From contig NZ_JAGIOR010000002.1 of NCBI RefSeq assembly GCF_017876795.1, positions 372,001-436,000 on the forward strand: 64,000 bases of DNA, given 5' to 3'. Under the pieces are notes generated by a model. That model was not told the origin of the DNA, made no database searches, and saw only the letters and a program-made list of their open reading frames with translations. Origin of the DNA: Rhizobium leguminosarum (GTDB taxonomy: Bacteria > Pseudomonadota > Alphaproteobacteria > Rhizobiales > Rhizobiaceae). Positions 34,631 to 43,175 of this stretch are shown here, in pieces. Made by a program: the position numbers and the translations under genes. The number at the start of each line of letters is the position of its first letter. The first letter of the stretch is position 1.

Positions 34631-35356
34631 ATGCTGAGCAGTTCTCGTTTTTTCTACTGTCTGGACCGGATCTCCGCATCGCCGACATTGCGGGATCTGG
34701 AAACGACGCTGGATGAAGTCCGCCACATCTATGCGATATCGCATATGGTTCTGCATGTGACCCGCTCCTCGGGGGCGGCGGACAGCAATCCATTGCTGAT
34801 GCTGACCTACCCGCCCGAGTGGGTGAAACAATATCTTGACCGGGATTACTTCAGCATCGATCCCGTCGTGCGTCTCGGCCGGCGCGGCTTCCTGCCCGTG
34901 GAATGGTCCGCATCAAAATGGGATTCAGGCCGAGCCTATGGCTTCTTCAAGGAGGCCATGGCCTTCGGTATCGGCCGTCAAGGCGTGACTTTGCCGGTGC
35001 GAGGACCTCAAGGGGAGCGATCGCTGTTTACGGTCACGTCCAATCATCCCGACTCCTACTGGCGGCAGTTCCGCATGGACAGCATGCGCGACCTCCAGTT
35101 TCTCGCCCACCATCTCCACGACAGGGCCATGGTTCTGTCGGGCCTGAGGGAGATTGCGGACTTTCCGCAATTGTCGCGCCGCGAACTGCAATGTCTTGAA
35201 ATGACGGCCAGCGGCCTTATGGCAAAGCAAATCTGCGCCCGCCTGTCCATTTCGGTGAGTGCGGTGCAGCTCTATCTCGCCTCGGCACGCCGGAAGCTGA
35301 CTGTCGCCACGACGAGTGAAGCGGTCGCCAGGGCCACGGCGCTTGAATTGATATGA
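34631..35356 (+). CDS. LuxR-family quorum-sensing regulator
   Basis: 241 residues from the ATG at 34631. The upstream open frame to 34445 overlaps the synthase end and is not expected to be translated. The autoinducer-binding domain (about 15-165) shows the conserved Trp/Tyr/Asp-Pro set in WVKQYLDRDYFSIDPVVR, then LPVEWSASKW. The C-terminal HTH (about 175-241) has LSRRELQCLEMTASGLMAKQ and ISVSAVQLYLASARRKL, where many relatives read VKxHLxNARRKL. It should bind the signal made by the adjacent synthase. The stop lies 16 nt from the end of the convergent lrp gene, at the right edge of the candidate island. Confidence 0.93.
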   Translation: MLSSSRFFYCLDRISASPTLRDLETTLDEVRHIYAISHMVLHVTRSSGAADSNPLLMLTYPPEWVKQYLDRDYFSIDPVVRLGRRGFLPVEWSASKWDSGRAYGFFKEAMAFGIGRQGVTLPVRGPQGERSLFTVTSNHPDSYWRQFRMDSMRDLQFLAHHLHDRAMVLSGLREIADFPQLSRRELQCLEMTASGLMAKQICARLSISVSAVQLYLASARRKLTVATTSEAVARATALELI

Positions 35357-35372
35357 GCGTGGGGATCGCGGT

Positions 35373-35837
35373 TCAGCGTCTGCCCCGCGTGCGCGTCGCC
35401 AGAACATTGCGGATCGAGAAGCTGGAATGGATTCTGAGGACGCCGGGCAAGGTCGACAGGATCTCCTTGTGGATCCGTTCGAACTCGCCTGCACTGGCAA
35501 CCTCGACGCGCAGCAGATAATCGGAACCGCCCGTCATCAGAAAACATTCCCGGATCTCGGGATGCCGGCGGACCGCCGCCTCGAAGCGGTCGAGATGGTC
35601 TTCCGTCTGCCGTTCGAGGGTGATGTTGATGATCACGGCGATCATCTCATCCGCATTGCCGGTCTCCACCAGCGCCGTATAGCCGCGGATCACGCCTGAT
35701 TTTTCCATGATCTTGATGCGCCTGAGGCAAGCCGACGGCGATAGGCCGATCTGGCCTGCGAGCCTGGCATTGCTCATACGGGCGTCGAGACGCAGCAGTC
35801 TGAGGATATTGCGGTCGGTCGCGTCGAGAGCAGGCAT
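35373..35837 (-). CDS. Lrp/AsnC-family regulator of the D-alanine module
   Basis: 154 residues. The HTH is at the N-terminus (LDATDRNILRLLRLDARMS then QIGLSPSACLRRIKIME). A RAM ligand domain follows (about 65-145), with ECFLMTGGSDYLLRV. It is divergent from the alanine racemase and dadA genes across 127 bp, so it is probably the alanine-responsive activator of that operon, like DadR. Its last 34 codons are duplicated at 22953-23068, and 35388-35488 is one of the two 101-bp repeats that bound the candidate island. The gene is complete, as expected when an island restores the 3' end of its target. Confidence 0.93.
   Translation of the reverse strand: MPALDATDRNILRLLRLDARMSNARLAGQIGLSPSACLRRIKIMEKSGVIRGYTALVETGNADEMIAVIINITLERQTEDHLDRFEAAVRRHPEIRECFLMTGGSDYLLRVEVASAGEFERIHKEILSTLPGVLRIHSSFSIRNVLATRTRGRR
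35388..35488. repeat. Right 101-bp direct repeat (candidate attR)
   Basis: Identical to 22968-23068 in the same orientation, within the 3' coding end of lrp. Beyond it the two copies diverge at once on the upstream side. On the stop-codon side about 14 of 19 bases match and the encoded residues are conserved. Confidence 0.9.
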
Positions 35838-35964
35838 GATTGATCATTCCAATTATGTGCAGATTATGCGGACAATATCGCAACAACGCAATAATCGACG
35901 AATAAATGATCGGCAATTTCGTTCATTATTTCATAGACTCCGGACCAATAGAGAAGGGGTCGAG

Positions 35965-37098
35965 ATGGATAGCGATATTCTGGTTTCCCGCACACCCACC
36001 GCCATGGCCGCGCAGGGAGCCACGGGCTATCTGACGATCGATCTGGCTGCTCTCGGCCGCAACTATCAGACGCTCGCATCGATGCTGGCGCCGGTCCGCG
36101 CCGGCGCCGTCGTCAAGGCCGACGCCTATGGCCTCGGCGCCGAACGGGTTGCCGCAACGCTCTTCGGCGAAGGTTGCCGGCATTTCTTTGTCGCCCAGTT
36201 CGTCGAGGCTGTGAGGCTGCGGCCGGCCCTTGCGCGGGAGGCCCAGATTTTCGTGCTGAACGGATTGCAGCCGGGCAACGAGATCGCCTGCGCCGAGATG
36301 GGCATCGTCCCGGTTCTCAATTCGCTGGCGCAGTGGCGGCAATGGTCGGAGACGGCGCGTATTCTGCAGCGCTGCCTGCCTGCCGTCCTGCAATTCGACA
36401 CCGGCATGTCGCGGCTCGGCTTCCCCCCTGAAGAACGCGCCGCACTCGCCGCAGCCCTTCGCAACGGCACCAATGTCGAAATCCTGTTCATCATGAGCCA
36501 TCTGGCCTCGGCCGACGACATTGAGAGCGGGCAGAACGGCGAGCAATTTGCCGAGATGTCCCGCATCGCCGATGAATTTCCGGGCTTCGACATATCCTTC
36601 GCCAATTCCGGCGGCGTCTTGCTCGGCGATGCCTATCACGGTGTGCTTGCCCGGCCCGGCATCGCGCTTTATGGCGGTGCGCCCAACACCGGCGAGAAGA
36701 ATCCCATGGAGCCGGTCGTCAGCCTCGACGTCGCCGTCGTGCAGACGCGTGCGGTGCCGGCAGGCGCCAAGGTCGGTTATGGCGGCGCGCATGTCACACT
36801 AGGGGAAATGCGTCTCGCCACCATTGCCGCGGGCTACGCCGACGGCCTGCAGCGCAGCCTCAGCGACCGCGGCGCCGTCTATTTCAAGGGTATCCGCCTG
36901 CCGATCGTCGGCCGCGTCTCGATGGACAGTGTGACCATCGACATCTCGGCGCTGCCCGAAGGTGTCCTGACACTGGGCAGCCTCGTCGAAGTGCTCGGCC
37001 CGAACCAGACGCTCGAGGACATCGCCGGCGACGCCGGCACTATATCTTACGAAATCCTAACCGGTCTGGGCGATCGTTATCACAGGCAATATCGCTGA
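35965..37098 (+). CDS. alr: Alanine racemase (catabolic type)
   Basis: 377 residues from the ATG at 35965, preceded by AGAAGGGG. The open frame extends to 35707 but runs antisense through lrp. Fold-type III PLP enzyme: the PLP lysine is in AGAVVKADAYGLGAERV (about residue 48), with LQFDTGMSRLGF, SHLASADD and FANSGGVLL barrel blocks, and the second-domain VGYGGAHVT and GRVSMDSVTIDIS motifs. It interconverts L- and D-alanine. It is followed at 30 nt by dadA and lies opposite an Lrp gene, so it is probably induced by alanine for catabolism (DadX role), not for cell-wall supply. Confidence 0.93.
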   Translation: MDSDILVSRTPTAMAAQGATGYLTIDLAALGRNYQTLASMLAPVRAGAVVKADAYGLGAERVAATLFGEGCRHFFVAQFVEAVRLRPALAREAQIFVLNGLQPGNEIACAEMGIVPVLNSLAQWRQWSETARILQRCLPAVLQFDTGMSRLGFPPEERAALAAALRNGTNVEILFIMSHLASADDIESGQNGEQFAEMSRIADEFPGFDISFANSGGVLLGDAYHGVLARPGIALYGGAPNTGEKNPMEPVVSLDVAVVQTRAVPAGAKVGYGGAHVTLGEMRLATIAAGYADGLQRSLSDRGAVYFKGIRLPIVGRVSMDSVTIDISALPEGVLTLGSLVEVLGPNQTLEDIAGDAGTISYEILTGLGDRYHRQYR

Positions 37099-37128
37099 GA
37101 GCCCGCCGGCTGCATCATTGGGAAGATC

Positions 37129-38379
37129 ATGAAAGTCATCGTTCTGGGAGCCGGCATTGTCGGCATCACATCCGCTTATCAGCTGGCTAAATCAGGCCAT
37201 GAGGTCACGGTCGTCGACCGGCAGAAAGGTCCGGCGCTAGAGACGAGCTTTGCCAATGCCGGCGAAGTCTCTTTCGGCTATTGCTCGCCATGGGCAGCGC
37301 CCGGCATTCCTGCGAAGGCCATGAAGTGGCTGTGCATGAAACATGCGCCGCTCATCCTGCGCCCGAAATTCGACACGGCCATGCTTTCCTGGATGGCAAG
37401 GATGTTGTCGAACTGCACCTCCGAGCGCTATGCGATCAACAAGAGCCGCATGCTGCGCCTTGCAGATTATAGCCGCATCGCGCTGGCCGAGCTTCGCTCA
37501 GAAACCGGCATCGCCTATGACGAACGCATGCAGGGAACCCTGCAGTTGTTCCGCACGCAGCAGCAGCTCGATGCCTCGGCAAAGGATGTCAAGGCGCTGG
37601 CCGCCGACGGCATTCCCTATGAGGTGCTGGACCGGGACGGCTGCATCCGCTTCGAACCGGCATTGAAGCACGTGCGCGACAAGATCGTCGGCGGCCTGCT
37701 GACGCCCAAGGACGAGACCGGCGACTGCTTCAAATTCACCAATGCGCTGGCCGCGAAGGCCGAAGCGCTTGGTGTCCGCTTCGTTTACGGGACGACGATC
37801 AAGGGGCTGGATGTCGAGGCCGGCCGCGTGCGCGGCATTATCACCGATCGCGAACGGATGAGTGCGGATGCGGTGGTGGTTGCGCTCGGCAGCTATTCGC
37901 CGCTGCTGCTCAAGCCCTTCGGCATCAGCCTGCCGGTCTATCCCGTCAAGGGTTATTCGCTCACCATCCCGATAACCGATGCGTCGCGCGCACCGGAATC
38001 GACCGTCATGGACGAGACTTACAAGATTGCGATCACCCGGCTCGGCGACCGGATCCGGGTCGGCGGCATGGCTGAAATATCAGGCTATACCAACGATCTC
38101 GGCCTGGCTCGCCGCAGCACGCTGGAGCATTCCGTGACCGACCTTTTCCCCGGCGGGGATGTTTCCAAAGCGTCCTTCTGGTCCGGCCTGCGCCCGATGA
38201 CGCCGGATGGCACGCCGGTCATCGGTCCGACAAAGATCGTCGGCCTCTTCCTCAATACCGGCCACGGTACGCTCGGCTGGACGATGAGCACCGGTTCGGC
38301 GCGGTTGATCAGCGATCTGGTCGGCGGCCGCACGCCTGAGATCGACGCGCGGGATCTCGCAATCAATCGCTACGGCTGA
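37129..38379 (+). CDS. dadA: D-amino acid dehydrogenase
   Basis: 416 residues, the usual DadA length. The FAD-binding N-terminus is [20 protein letters not shown] with [18 protein letters not shown], then the DadA blocks [20 protein letters not shown] and [13 protein letters not shown] strand, and near the end [17 protein letters not shown] and [18 protein letters not shown]. It oxidises D-alanine to pyruvate and ammonia, passing electrons to the respiratory chain. It is co-transcribed with alr (30-nt gap). No frameshift or missing motif is seen. Confidence 0.95.
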   Translation: MKVIVLGAGIVGITSAYQLAKSGHEVTVVDRQKGPALETSFANAGEVSFGYCSPWAAPGIPAKAMKWLCMKHAPLILRPKFDTAMLSWMARMLSNCTSERYAINKSRMLRLADYSRIALAELRSETGIAYDERMQGTLQLFRTQQQLDASAKDVKALAADGIPYEVLDRDGCIRFEPALKHVRDKIVGGLLTPKDETGDCFKFTNALAAKAEALGVRFVYGTTIKGLDVEAGRVRGIITDRERMSADAVVVALGSYSPLLLKPFGISLPVYPVKGYSLTIPITDASRAPESTVMDETYKIAITRLGDRIRVGGMAEISGYTNDLGLARRSTLEHSVTDLFPGGDVSKASFWSGLRPMTPDGTPVIGPTKIVGLFLNTGHGTLGWTMSTGSARLISDLVGGRTPEIDARDLAINRYG

Positions 38380-38461
38380 AACCGCATCCGACGGCGCTAA
38401 ATGAAGAGAATTGATTGCGCAAATCGCTTATCACTGATGGGCATTGTCTTCGAGGTCATGA

Positions 38462-39481
38462 ATGTCTAATCGTTCCCACAACCCCGTCAATGGCAGCTTC
38501 CTCCAGGATCCGGCGAGGCAGAGCCCGTCGTTTTGGGAGACGGCCTTCAGCGGGACGGACCCGGACGCACTCTCGGAAATATTGTCGACGCCGAACTCCC
38601 CGATCAAGGCTGCGGCGCAAGCCGACGCGCCCATCGCCTACCGCTGCAATTTCGTCTCGACGGATGATCTGGCCATAGCCGAATGCGCCTACGAAGGCAC
38701 GATCTCGATCAGGCGGGAGGCACCTAACGGCAAGGTGATCATATTTCTACCGATGGAGGGAAACGCCGTCTTCGATGCGGGGAAGGAGCAGATCCATTCG
38801 GTTCCCGGTCGCGGTTGCATTCTCGGGGCAGGCCGCGCCACGGGTGCCCGCCTGGTCGGCCCGCGCCGCCATCTCGGTCTGTTCATCGATCAAGCGAGGA
38901 TCAACAGGCAGCTGACGCATATGTTCGAGCGAACGATCATCGGTGACACCGATTTTCATCCCATTATCGACCTGACGACCGGTTCGGGACTTGTGTTGCA
39001 GCAACTGGCTGTGAACCTCCATCGCGGGCTGAACCGCGACGGGCCGCTGCAACAGTCGCCGCTGGCTCTGAGCGCACTCTGCGACGCGATGATCTACCTG
39101 CTTCTGGAGACCTGTCCCAATCGCTATTCGGAGGCACTTGCGCTCCCCGCGCCGGCCCCGGCTCCTCGCCATGTGAAATGGGCCATCGACTTCATGCGGG
39201 AACACATGGCCGAGCCGATTTCGCTGAGCGACATCGCGACCGCAGCCAAGGTCAGCGTGCGGACCTTGCAACAGGGATTCCGGCAGTTCAGGAATACCAC
39301 GCCGATAGCGTACCTGCATGAGCTCCGGATGCTTGCCGCCCATCGCGACCTGCTCGAATCCGGCACGAAACAGGCCGTCGCCGACATCGCGCTCAGATGG
39401 GGGTTTACCCATCTCGGGCGATTTTCAGCCGAGTACAGGAAGCGTTTCGGTCAACTGCCGTCACAGGCGCTGAAGCGCTGA
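38462..39481 (+). CDS. AraC-family transcriptional regulator
   Basis: 339 residues. The C-terminal AraC HTH pair is at about 235-335 (EPISLSDIATAAKVSVRTLQ, then RDLLESGTKQAVADIALRWG and FSAEYRKRFGQLPSQALKR). The N-terminal 200 residues match the AraC-binding-like cupin type of sensor (EGTISIRREAPNGKVIIFLP then GRATGARLVGPRRH). The target is unknown. It lies downstream of dadA in the same direction, 82 nt away, and converges on the aminotransferase gene. Confidence 0.9.
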   Translation: MSNRSHNPVNGSFLQDPARQSPSFWETAFSGTDPDALSEILSTPNSPIKAAAQADAPIAYRCNFVSTDDLAIAECAYEGTISIRREAPNGKVIIFLPMEGNAVFDAGKEQIHSVPGRGCILGAGRATGARLVGPRRHLGLFIDQARINRQLTHMFERTIIGDTDFHPIIDLTTGSGLVLQQLAVNLHRGLNRDGPLQQSPLALSALCDAMIYLLLETCPNRYSEALALPAPAPAPRHVKWAIDFMREHMAEPISLSDIATAAKVSVRTLQQGFRQFRNTTPIAYLHELRMLAAHRDLLESGTKQAVADIALRWGFTHLGRFSAEYRKRFGQLPSQALKR

Positions 39482-39552
39482 ACGCCATGTCCGCGGCCGG
39501 GTGGTTGCGTCGGCGATTCAAATCGCCGACGAGGGACACACCGGATGCAGGC

Positions 39553-40884
39553 CTATGCGGCGCGCTTCAGCGCATCGGCAATCGTCGAGACCATCGTGTC
39601 GGTCTGGCCCTTCTCGATAATGAGCGGCGGCGAGAGCGCGATGATGTCGCCGGTCACGCGGATCAGCAGGCCCTTGTTGAAGCAGTCGACGAAGACGTTG
39701 TAGGCGCGGGTTCCCGCGGCGGCTCGGGGCGCCAGCTCTATCGCGCCGACCAGGCCGAGATTGCGGATGTCGACGACATTGGGCAGGTCTTTCAGCGAAT
39801 GCAGGGCCTCCTGCCAGTAGTCGGCAAGCTCGGCTGCGCGGGTCAGCAGCCCTTCCTCCTCGTAGATTTCGAGGGTGGCGAGCCCGGCTGCGCAGGCGAC
39901 CGGATGGCCGGAATAGGTATAGCCATGGAAGAGTTCGATCGCATTTTCCGGGCCGACCATCAGGCCGTCATAGATCTTGCGGCTGGCAAAGACCGCGCCC
40001 ATGGGGATCGCGCCATTGGTCAGGCCCTTTGCCGTGGTGACGAGATCGGGCACGACGCCGAAATAATCGACCGCGAAAGGCGTGCCGAGGCGGCCGAAGC
40101 CGGTGATGACCTCGTCGAAGATCAGCAGGATGCCGTGCTTGTCGGCGGTTGCACGCAGCTTTTCCAGATAGCCCTTCGGCGGCAGGACCACGCCCGCCGA
40201 TCCCGACATCGGTTCGACGATGACGGCGGCGATGGTTTCGGCGCCGTGCAACTGCACCAGCCGTTCCAGATCGTCGGCCAGTTCCACGCCGTGGGCGGGA
40301 AGGCCCTTCGAAAAGGCATTGCGCTCGACGTCGAGCGTATGGCGCATATGGTCGGCCGGTATCTGCGGGAAGACCCGCCGGTTGTTGACGAGGCCGCCGA
40401 CGGAAATGCCGCCGAAGCCGACGCCGTGATAACCCTTCTCGCGCCCGATGATGCGCGTGCGGGTGCCCTGGCCGATCGCACGCTGATATGCGATGGCGAT
40501 CTTCAGCGCCGTATCGACCGATTCCGAACCCGAGCCGGTGAAAAAGATCCTGTCGAGCTTGCCGTCCGGACCGCCCGGCGCATTCGCAGCCAGTTTCGCG
40601 GCGAAGTCGAAGGCGATCGGATGGCCCATCTGAAAGGTCGGAGCATAATCCAAGGTCGAAAGCTGCCGCTCGACCGCCTGGGCGATCTTCCTGCGGCCAT
40701 GCCCGGCATTGCAGCACCAGAGCCCGGCGGTGCCGTCAAGCACCTGGTTTCCATCGACATCGGTGTAATACATGCCCTCCGCGGAGGCCAAAAGGCGCGG
40801 CGTCGCCTTGAATTGCCGGTTCGCGGTGAAGGGCATCCAGAAATTTTCGAGTACGGGCGCGTTCGTCTTGCTGATCTGGTCCAT
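39553..40884 (-). CDS. Class III aminotransferase, beta-alanine/omega-amino acid:pyruvate type
   Basis: 443 residues from the ATG at 40882-40884 with GGAGG upstream. PLP class III: the cofactor lysine is in TTAKGLTNGAIPMGAVF (about 287), the PLP-contacting Asp in LIFDEVITGFGRLG, the phosphate-binding FFTGSGSESVDTALKIA, and the substrate Arg region near LIRVTGDIIALSPPLI. The opening NFWMPFTANRQFKATPRL is typical of omega-amino-acid:pyruvate transaminases. It transfers an amino group from beta-alanine or a diamine derivative to pyruvate. It is divergent from the PuuR-like regulator, which probably controls it. Confidence 0.9.
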   Translation of the reverse strand: MDQISKTNAPVLENFWMPFTANRQFKATPRLLASAEGMYYTDVDGNQVLDGTAGLWCCNAGHGRRKIAQAVERQLSTLDYAPTFQMGHPIAFDFAAKLAANAPGGPDGKLDRIFFTGSGSESVDTALKIAIAYQRAIGQGTRTRIIGREKGYHGVGFGGISVGGLVNNRRVFPQIPADHMRHTLDVERNAFSKGLPAHGVELADDLERLVQLHGAETIAAVIVEPMSGSAGVVLPPKGYLEKLRATADKHGILLIFDEVITGFGRLGTPFAVDYFGVVPDLVTTAKGLTNGAIPMGAVFASRKIYDGLMVGPENAIELFHGYTYSGHPVACAAGLATLEIYEEEGLLTRAAELADYWQEALHSLKDLPNVVDIRNLGLVGAIELAPRAAAGTRAYNVFVDCFNKGLLIRVTGDIIALSPPLIIEKGQTDTMVSTIADALKRAA

Positions 40885-41026
40885 GCTGGCCTCCGTTGGA
40901 TGGCGTGGAGAATGGCAATTTCTCCCTTTCAAACAAGTCCTTTTCTTTGATGGTGCAAGTCATTGAAATTTAGCATGCGAGAAGATAGTCTTTTCGATAT
41001 TCTGGACAACCCAAACGGACCGCATC

Positions 41027-41575
41027 ATGTCAGTCGACATCGGCAGCCGCCTTCGCCATCTGCGTATTGCCCATAAGCTTTCCCAGCGGGAACTCGCCAA
41101 GCGCACCGGGGTGCCCAATTCGACGATTTCGCTGATCGAATCAAACGCTTCCAACCCCTCGGTCGGGGCTTTAAAGCGGATTCTGGACGGCATCCCGATC
41201 GGGCTGGCAGAATTCTTCGCCTTCGAGCCCGAGCGTCCGAGGAAGGCCTTCTATGCGGCCGAAGAACTGGTGGAGATCGGCAAGGGCGCCATCTCCTACA
41301 AGCAGGTCGGGGAAAGCCTGTTCGGGCGCAGCCTGCAAATGCTCAGGGAATGTTACCAACCGGGCGCCGACACCGGAAAGATTCCGCTCGTTCACGAGGG
41401 AGAGGAGGGCGGGATCGTGCTCTCCGGAAGGCTTGAGGTGACGGTCGATGACGAGCGGCGTATCCTCGGGCCGGGGGATGCCTATTATTTCGAAAGCCGG
41501 CGACCGCACCGGTTCCGCTGTGTCGGGCCGGTGCCCTGCGAGGTCATCAGCGCCTGCACGCCGCCAACGTTCTAA
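41027..41575 (+). CDS. XRE-cupin regulator, PuuR-like
   Basis: 182 residues: an N-terminal XRE helix-turn-helix (LRIAHKLSQRELAKRTGVPN then STISLIESNASNPSVGALKR) and a C-terminal cupin (about 105-180, with LVHEGEEGGIVLSGRLEVTV and GDAYYFESRRPHRFR). This architecture and length match PuuR, the repressor of putrescine use. It is divergent from an omega-amino-acid aminotransferase, fitting control of polyamine or beta-alanine breakdown. The metal or ligand bound by the cupin is not predictable. Confidence 0.9.
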   Translation: MSVDIGSRLRHLRIAHKLSQRELAKRTGVPNSTISLIESNASNPSVGALKRILDGIPIGLAEFFAFEPERPRKAFYAAEELVEIGKGAISYKQVGESLFGRSLQMLRECYQPGADTGKIPLVHEGEEGGIVLSGRLEVTVDDERRILGPGDAYYFESRRPHRFRCVGPVPCEVISACTPPTF

Positions 41576-41663
41576 AGCGCGTCACATCGAATCTGAAGCG
41601 GATCTGCCCTTCATCAGCGAGCGCAGTACCCGGCGTATAGATGTTGAGGCTGAGGCCCCACTT

Positions 41664-42122
41664 TCATGGGCGCATATTGCCGTTGGCACCGATGCATTCG
41701 AGAATTGCCGTGCGGCAAACTCCGGCCTCCCTTTGCGCCGGATATTGTTCACGCCAGGCCTGGTAGGCGATCCGGAACTCGATGTCCTTGTAAAAATAGG
41801 TTCTGATCTTTTGTTTCAGGCGGCTCCTGTCCAAAGCATCCGCCGTCACGACAATATGTGCGGCAAGCCGTTTGAATTGCCAGGGCGGCGTATGCCGCTC
41901 CTTCTCGATCACCTCGACATGGTAATAGGGATCGTGATCGGCGGGATCGGGAACCTTGTAGACGATGGCCCAACGAACGGTCCGTGGTGAGACGGAGAGA
42001 GTGACGCTGGAAAAGGCCGGTCGTTTTGTGGCCTCGGCATGCGCAAAGACAGCTCCGCCGAGAAGGGCCGTGACGCCCGGAAAGACGGCGCCAAGACCTA
42101 TCCGCAGCCATGTCGATGCCAT
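41664..42122 (-). CDS. Conserved secreted protein, probably DUF5086 family
   Basis: 152 residues. An N-terminal hydrophobic signal or anchor is at about 5-28 (TWLRIGLGAVFPGVTALLGG, cleavage after AHA). The mature part reads VSPRTVRWAIVYKVPDPADH and DPYYHVEVIEKERHTPPWQF, then AYQAWREQYPAQREAGVCRT, a pattern I associate with the small rhizobial DUF5086 group. Function is unknown. It starts 5 nt after the stop of the reductase gene upstream, so the two are probably one transcript. Confidence 0.7.
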   Translation of the reverse strand: MASTWLRIGLGAVFPGVTALLGGAVFAHAEATKRPAFSSVTLSVSPRTVRWAIVYKVPDPADHDPYYHVEVIEKERHTPPWQFKRLAAHIVVTADALDRSRLKQKIRTYFYKDIEFRIAYQAWREQYPAQREAGVCRTAILECIGANGNMRP

Positions 42123-42127
42123 GCGTT

Positions 42128-42913
42128 TCAGCTCCTGCGGCCCTCGATGCGGGCAAGCACGCCGTCGAGCGCGGCGGTCAGCGCGGCAAGGCCGCCCTTC
42201 TTGTCGAAGTCCGAAAGAACCTGCTCGTTCAATCCGCCCCTGGTGGCGAATTCGCGGCTCAGCGCGCTGAACGGCTCGGTGCCGGGGCTATTGGCTTTCT
42301 GCGCCAGGCTTGCGAAAAGCGGGGCGATGTAGGCTTGGCCCTTTGCCCTTTCGAGGCCGTTTTTTTCCAGCCAGCCGGTGATCGACTCCATGACGCCGAA
42401 ATAAGTCGACATGACAGCGCTCAGGGCTGCGAGGAGATCGTGCTCCTTCCTCGACTGACATTGCACGGCCGTTCCGAGCGTGTCGAACAGCGCCGCGATG
42501 ATGGCATTGGCGGGGTAGATGGCGGTGACGCCTTGCCGCTGTGCGACGAAGGGCAGGGGGATGGCCTGGACGAGATTGACATCGGCGCCGATCCAATCGA
42601 GCAGGGCCTGGCGCTCCGTCGCCGCGACGAGGCTGATCACCGTCTGGCCGGTCCTGAACGACAGCGCGCGCACGACTTCCTCGGCGATCTGCGGCCGTAT
42701 CGCCAGGAATACCATATCGCTGCGATCGACGACATCCTGGTTGTCGCGGGCGATTTTCACGGAGGCGAATTCGGCTGCAAGGGTCGCGGCGATATGAGCG
42801 CTTCGCGGAGACACGTGGATTTCGGAGGCGTAGGCCGGTTCGGCCAGAAGCCCGCGAACCATCGCTTCGGTGATGGCGCCGGTGCCGACGAATCCAATAC
42901 TATTCATCTTCAT
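42128..42913 (-). CDS. Pyrroline-5-carboxylate reductase-like enzyme
   Basis: 261 residues from 42911-42913 (MKMNSIGFVGTGAITEAM). An ATG two codons later is also possible, and the longer frame to 43042 is not needed. The NADP-binding start GFVGTGAITEAMVRGLL and the DMVFLAIRPQIAEEVVRAL block fit ProC-family enzymes. The C-terminal dimer region is divergent (AQAYIAPLFASLAQKANSPG, then REFATRGGLNEQVLSDF), where proline-making ProC has TxAGxTxxGxxxLE. This suggests a catabolic or cyclic-imine reductase variant and not the housekeeping proline enzyme. The Ldh-family reductase upstream could share the substrate. Confidence 0.8.
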   Translation of the reverse strand: MKMNSIGFVGTGAITEAMVRGLLAEPAYASEIHVSPRSAHIAATLAAEFASVKIARDNQDVVDRSDMVFLAIRPQIAEEVVRALSFRTGQTVISLVAATERQALLDWIGADVNLVQAIPLPFVAQRQGVTAIYPANAIIAALFDTLGTAVQCQSRKEHDLLAALSAVMSTYFGVMESITGWLEKNGLERAKGQAYIAPLFASLAQKANSPGTEPFSALSREFATRGGLNEQVLSDFDKKGGLAALTAALDGVLARIEGRRS

Positions 42914-43175
42914 GCGATTACCCCGCGGCCCGCAACGGCCCCAGCGCGAACATCCGCCATAGGCGCCTGAAATACCGGGTGCGACAATGCTCGACAAAAT
43001 GAACCAAATCAACACGGTCGACGACAGTTTGCGCCACTTCATGACCTTCGAGACGAGCGCGGGATGAAGAAAAAGCGGCAGGCCTCGTCTATGCTTGCAT
43101 CAGGAGCGCCTGCCTACAAGCATCTCCTCGCAAAAAAGCCCCGCTGTGCGGCGGTCCACGATCGACGGGGACTCG

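Larger units (their letters stand above)
23069..35488. mobile_element. Candidate genomic island inserted into the 3' end of lrp
   Basis: The block between the two 101-bp repeats holds eight minus-strand metabolic genes, an XRE regulator and a LuxI/LuxR pair. The intact lrp at the right boundary keeps a full reading frame whose last codons would have been supplied by the incoming DNA, while the stub at the left keeps the older tail with synonymous differences. This is the classic outcome of site-specific integration at a gene's 3' end. No integrase or excisionase is present inside, so the element is either immobilised or depends on an outside recombinase. An ordinary segmental duplication is the alternative. 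Confidence 0.6.

Noticed and set aside
23069..35488. Island as an integrative and conjugative element
   Set aside because: No integrase, relaxase or type IV secretion genes lie between the repeats, so autonomous transfer is not supported.
39397..40950. 517-codon open frame antisense to the aminotransferase gene
   Set aside because: Shadow of a conserved PLP enzyme with all motifs on the minus strand.
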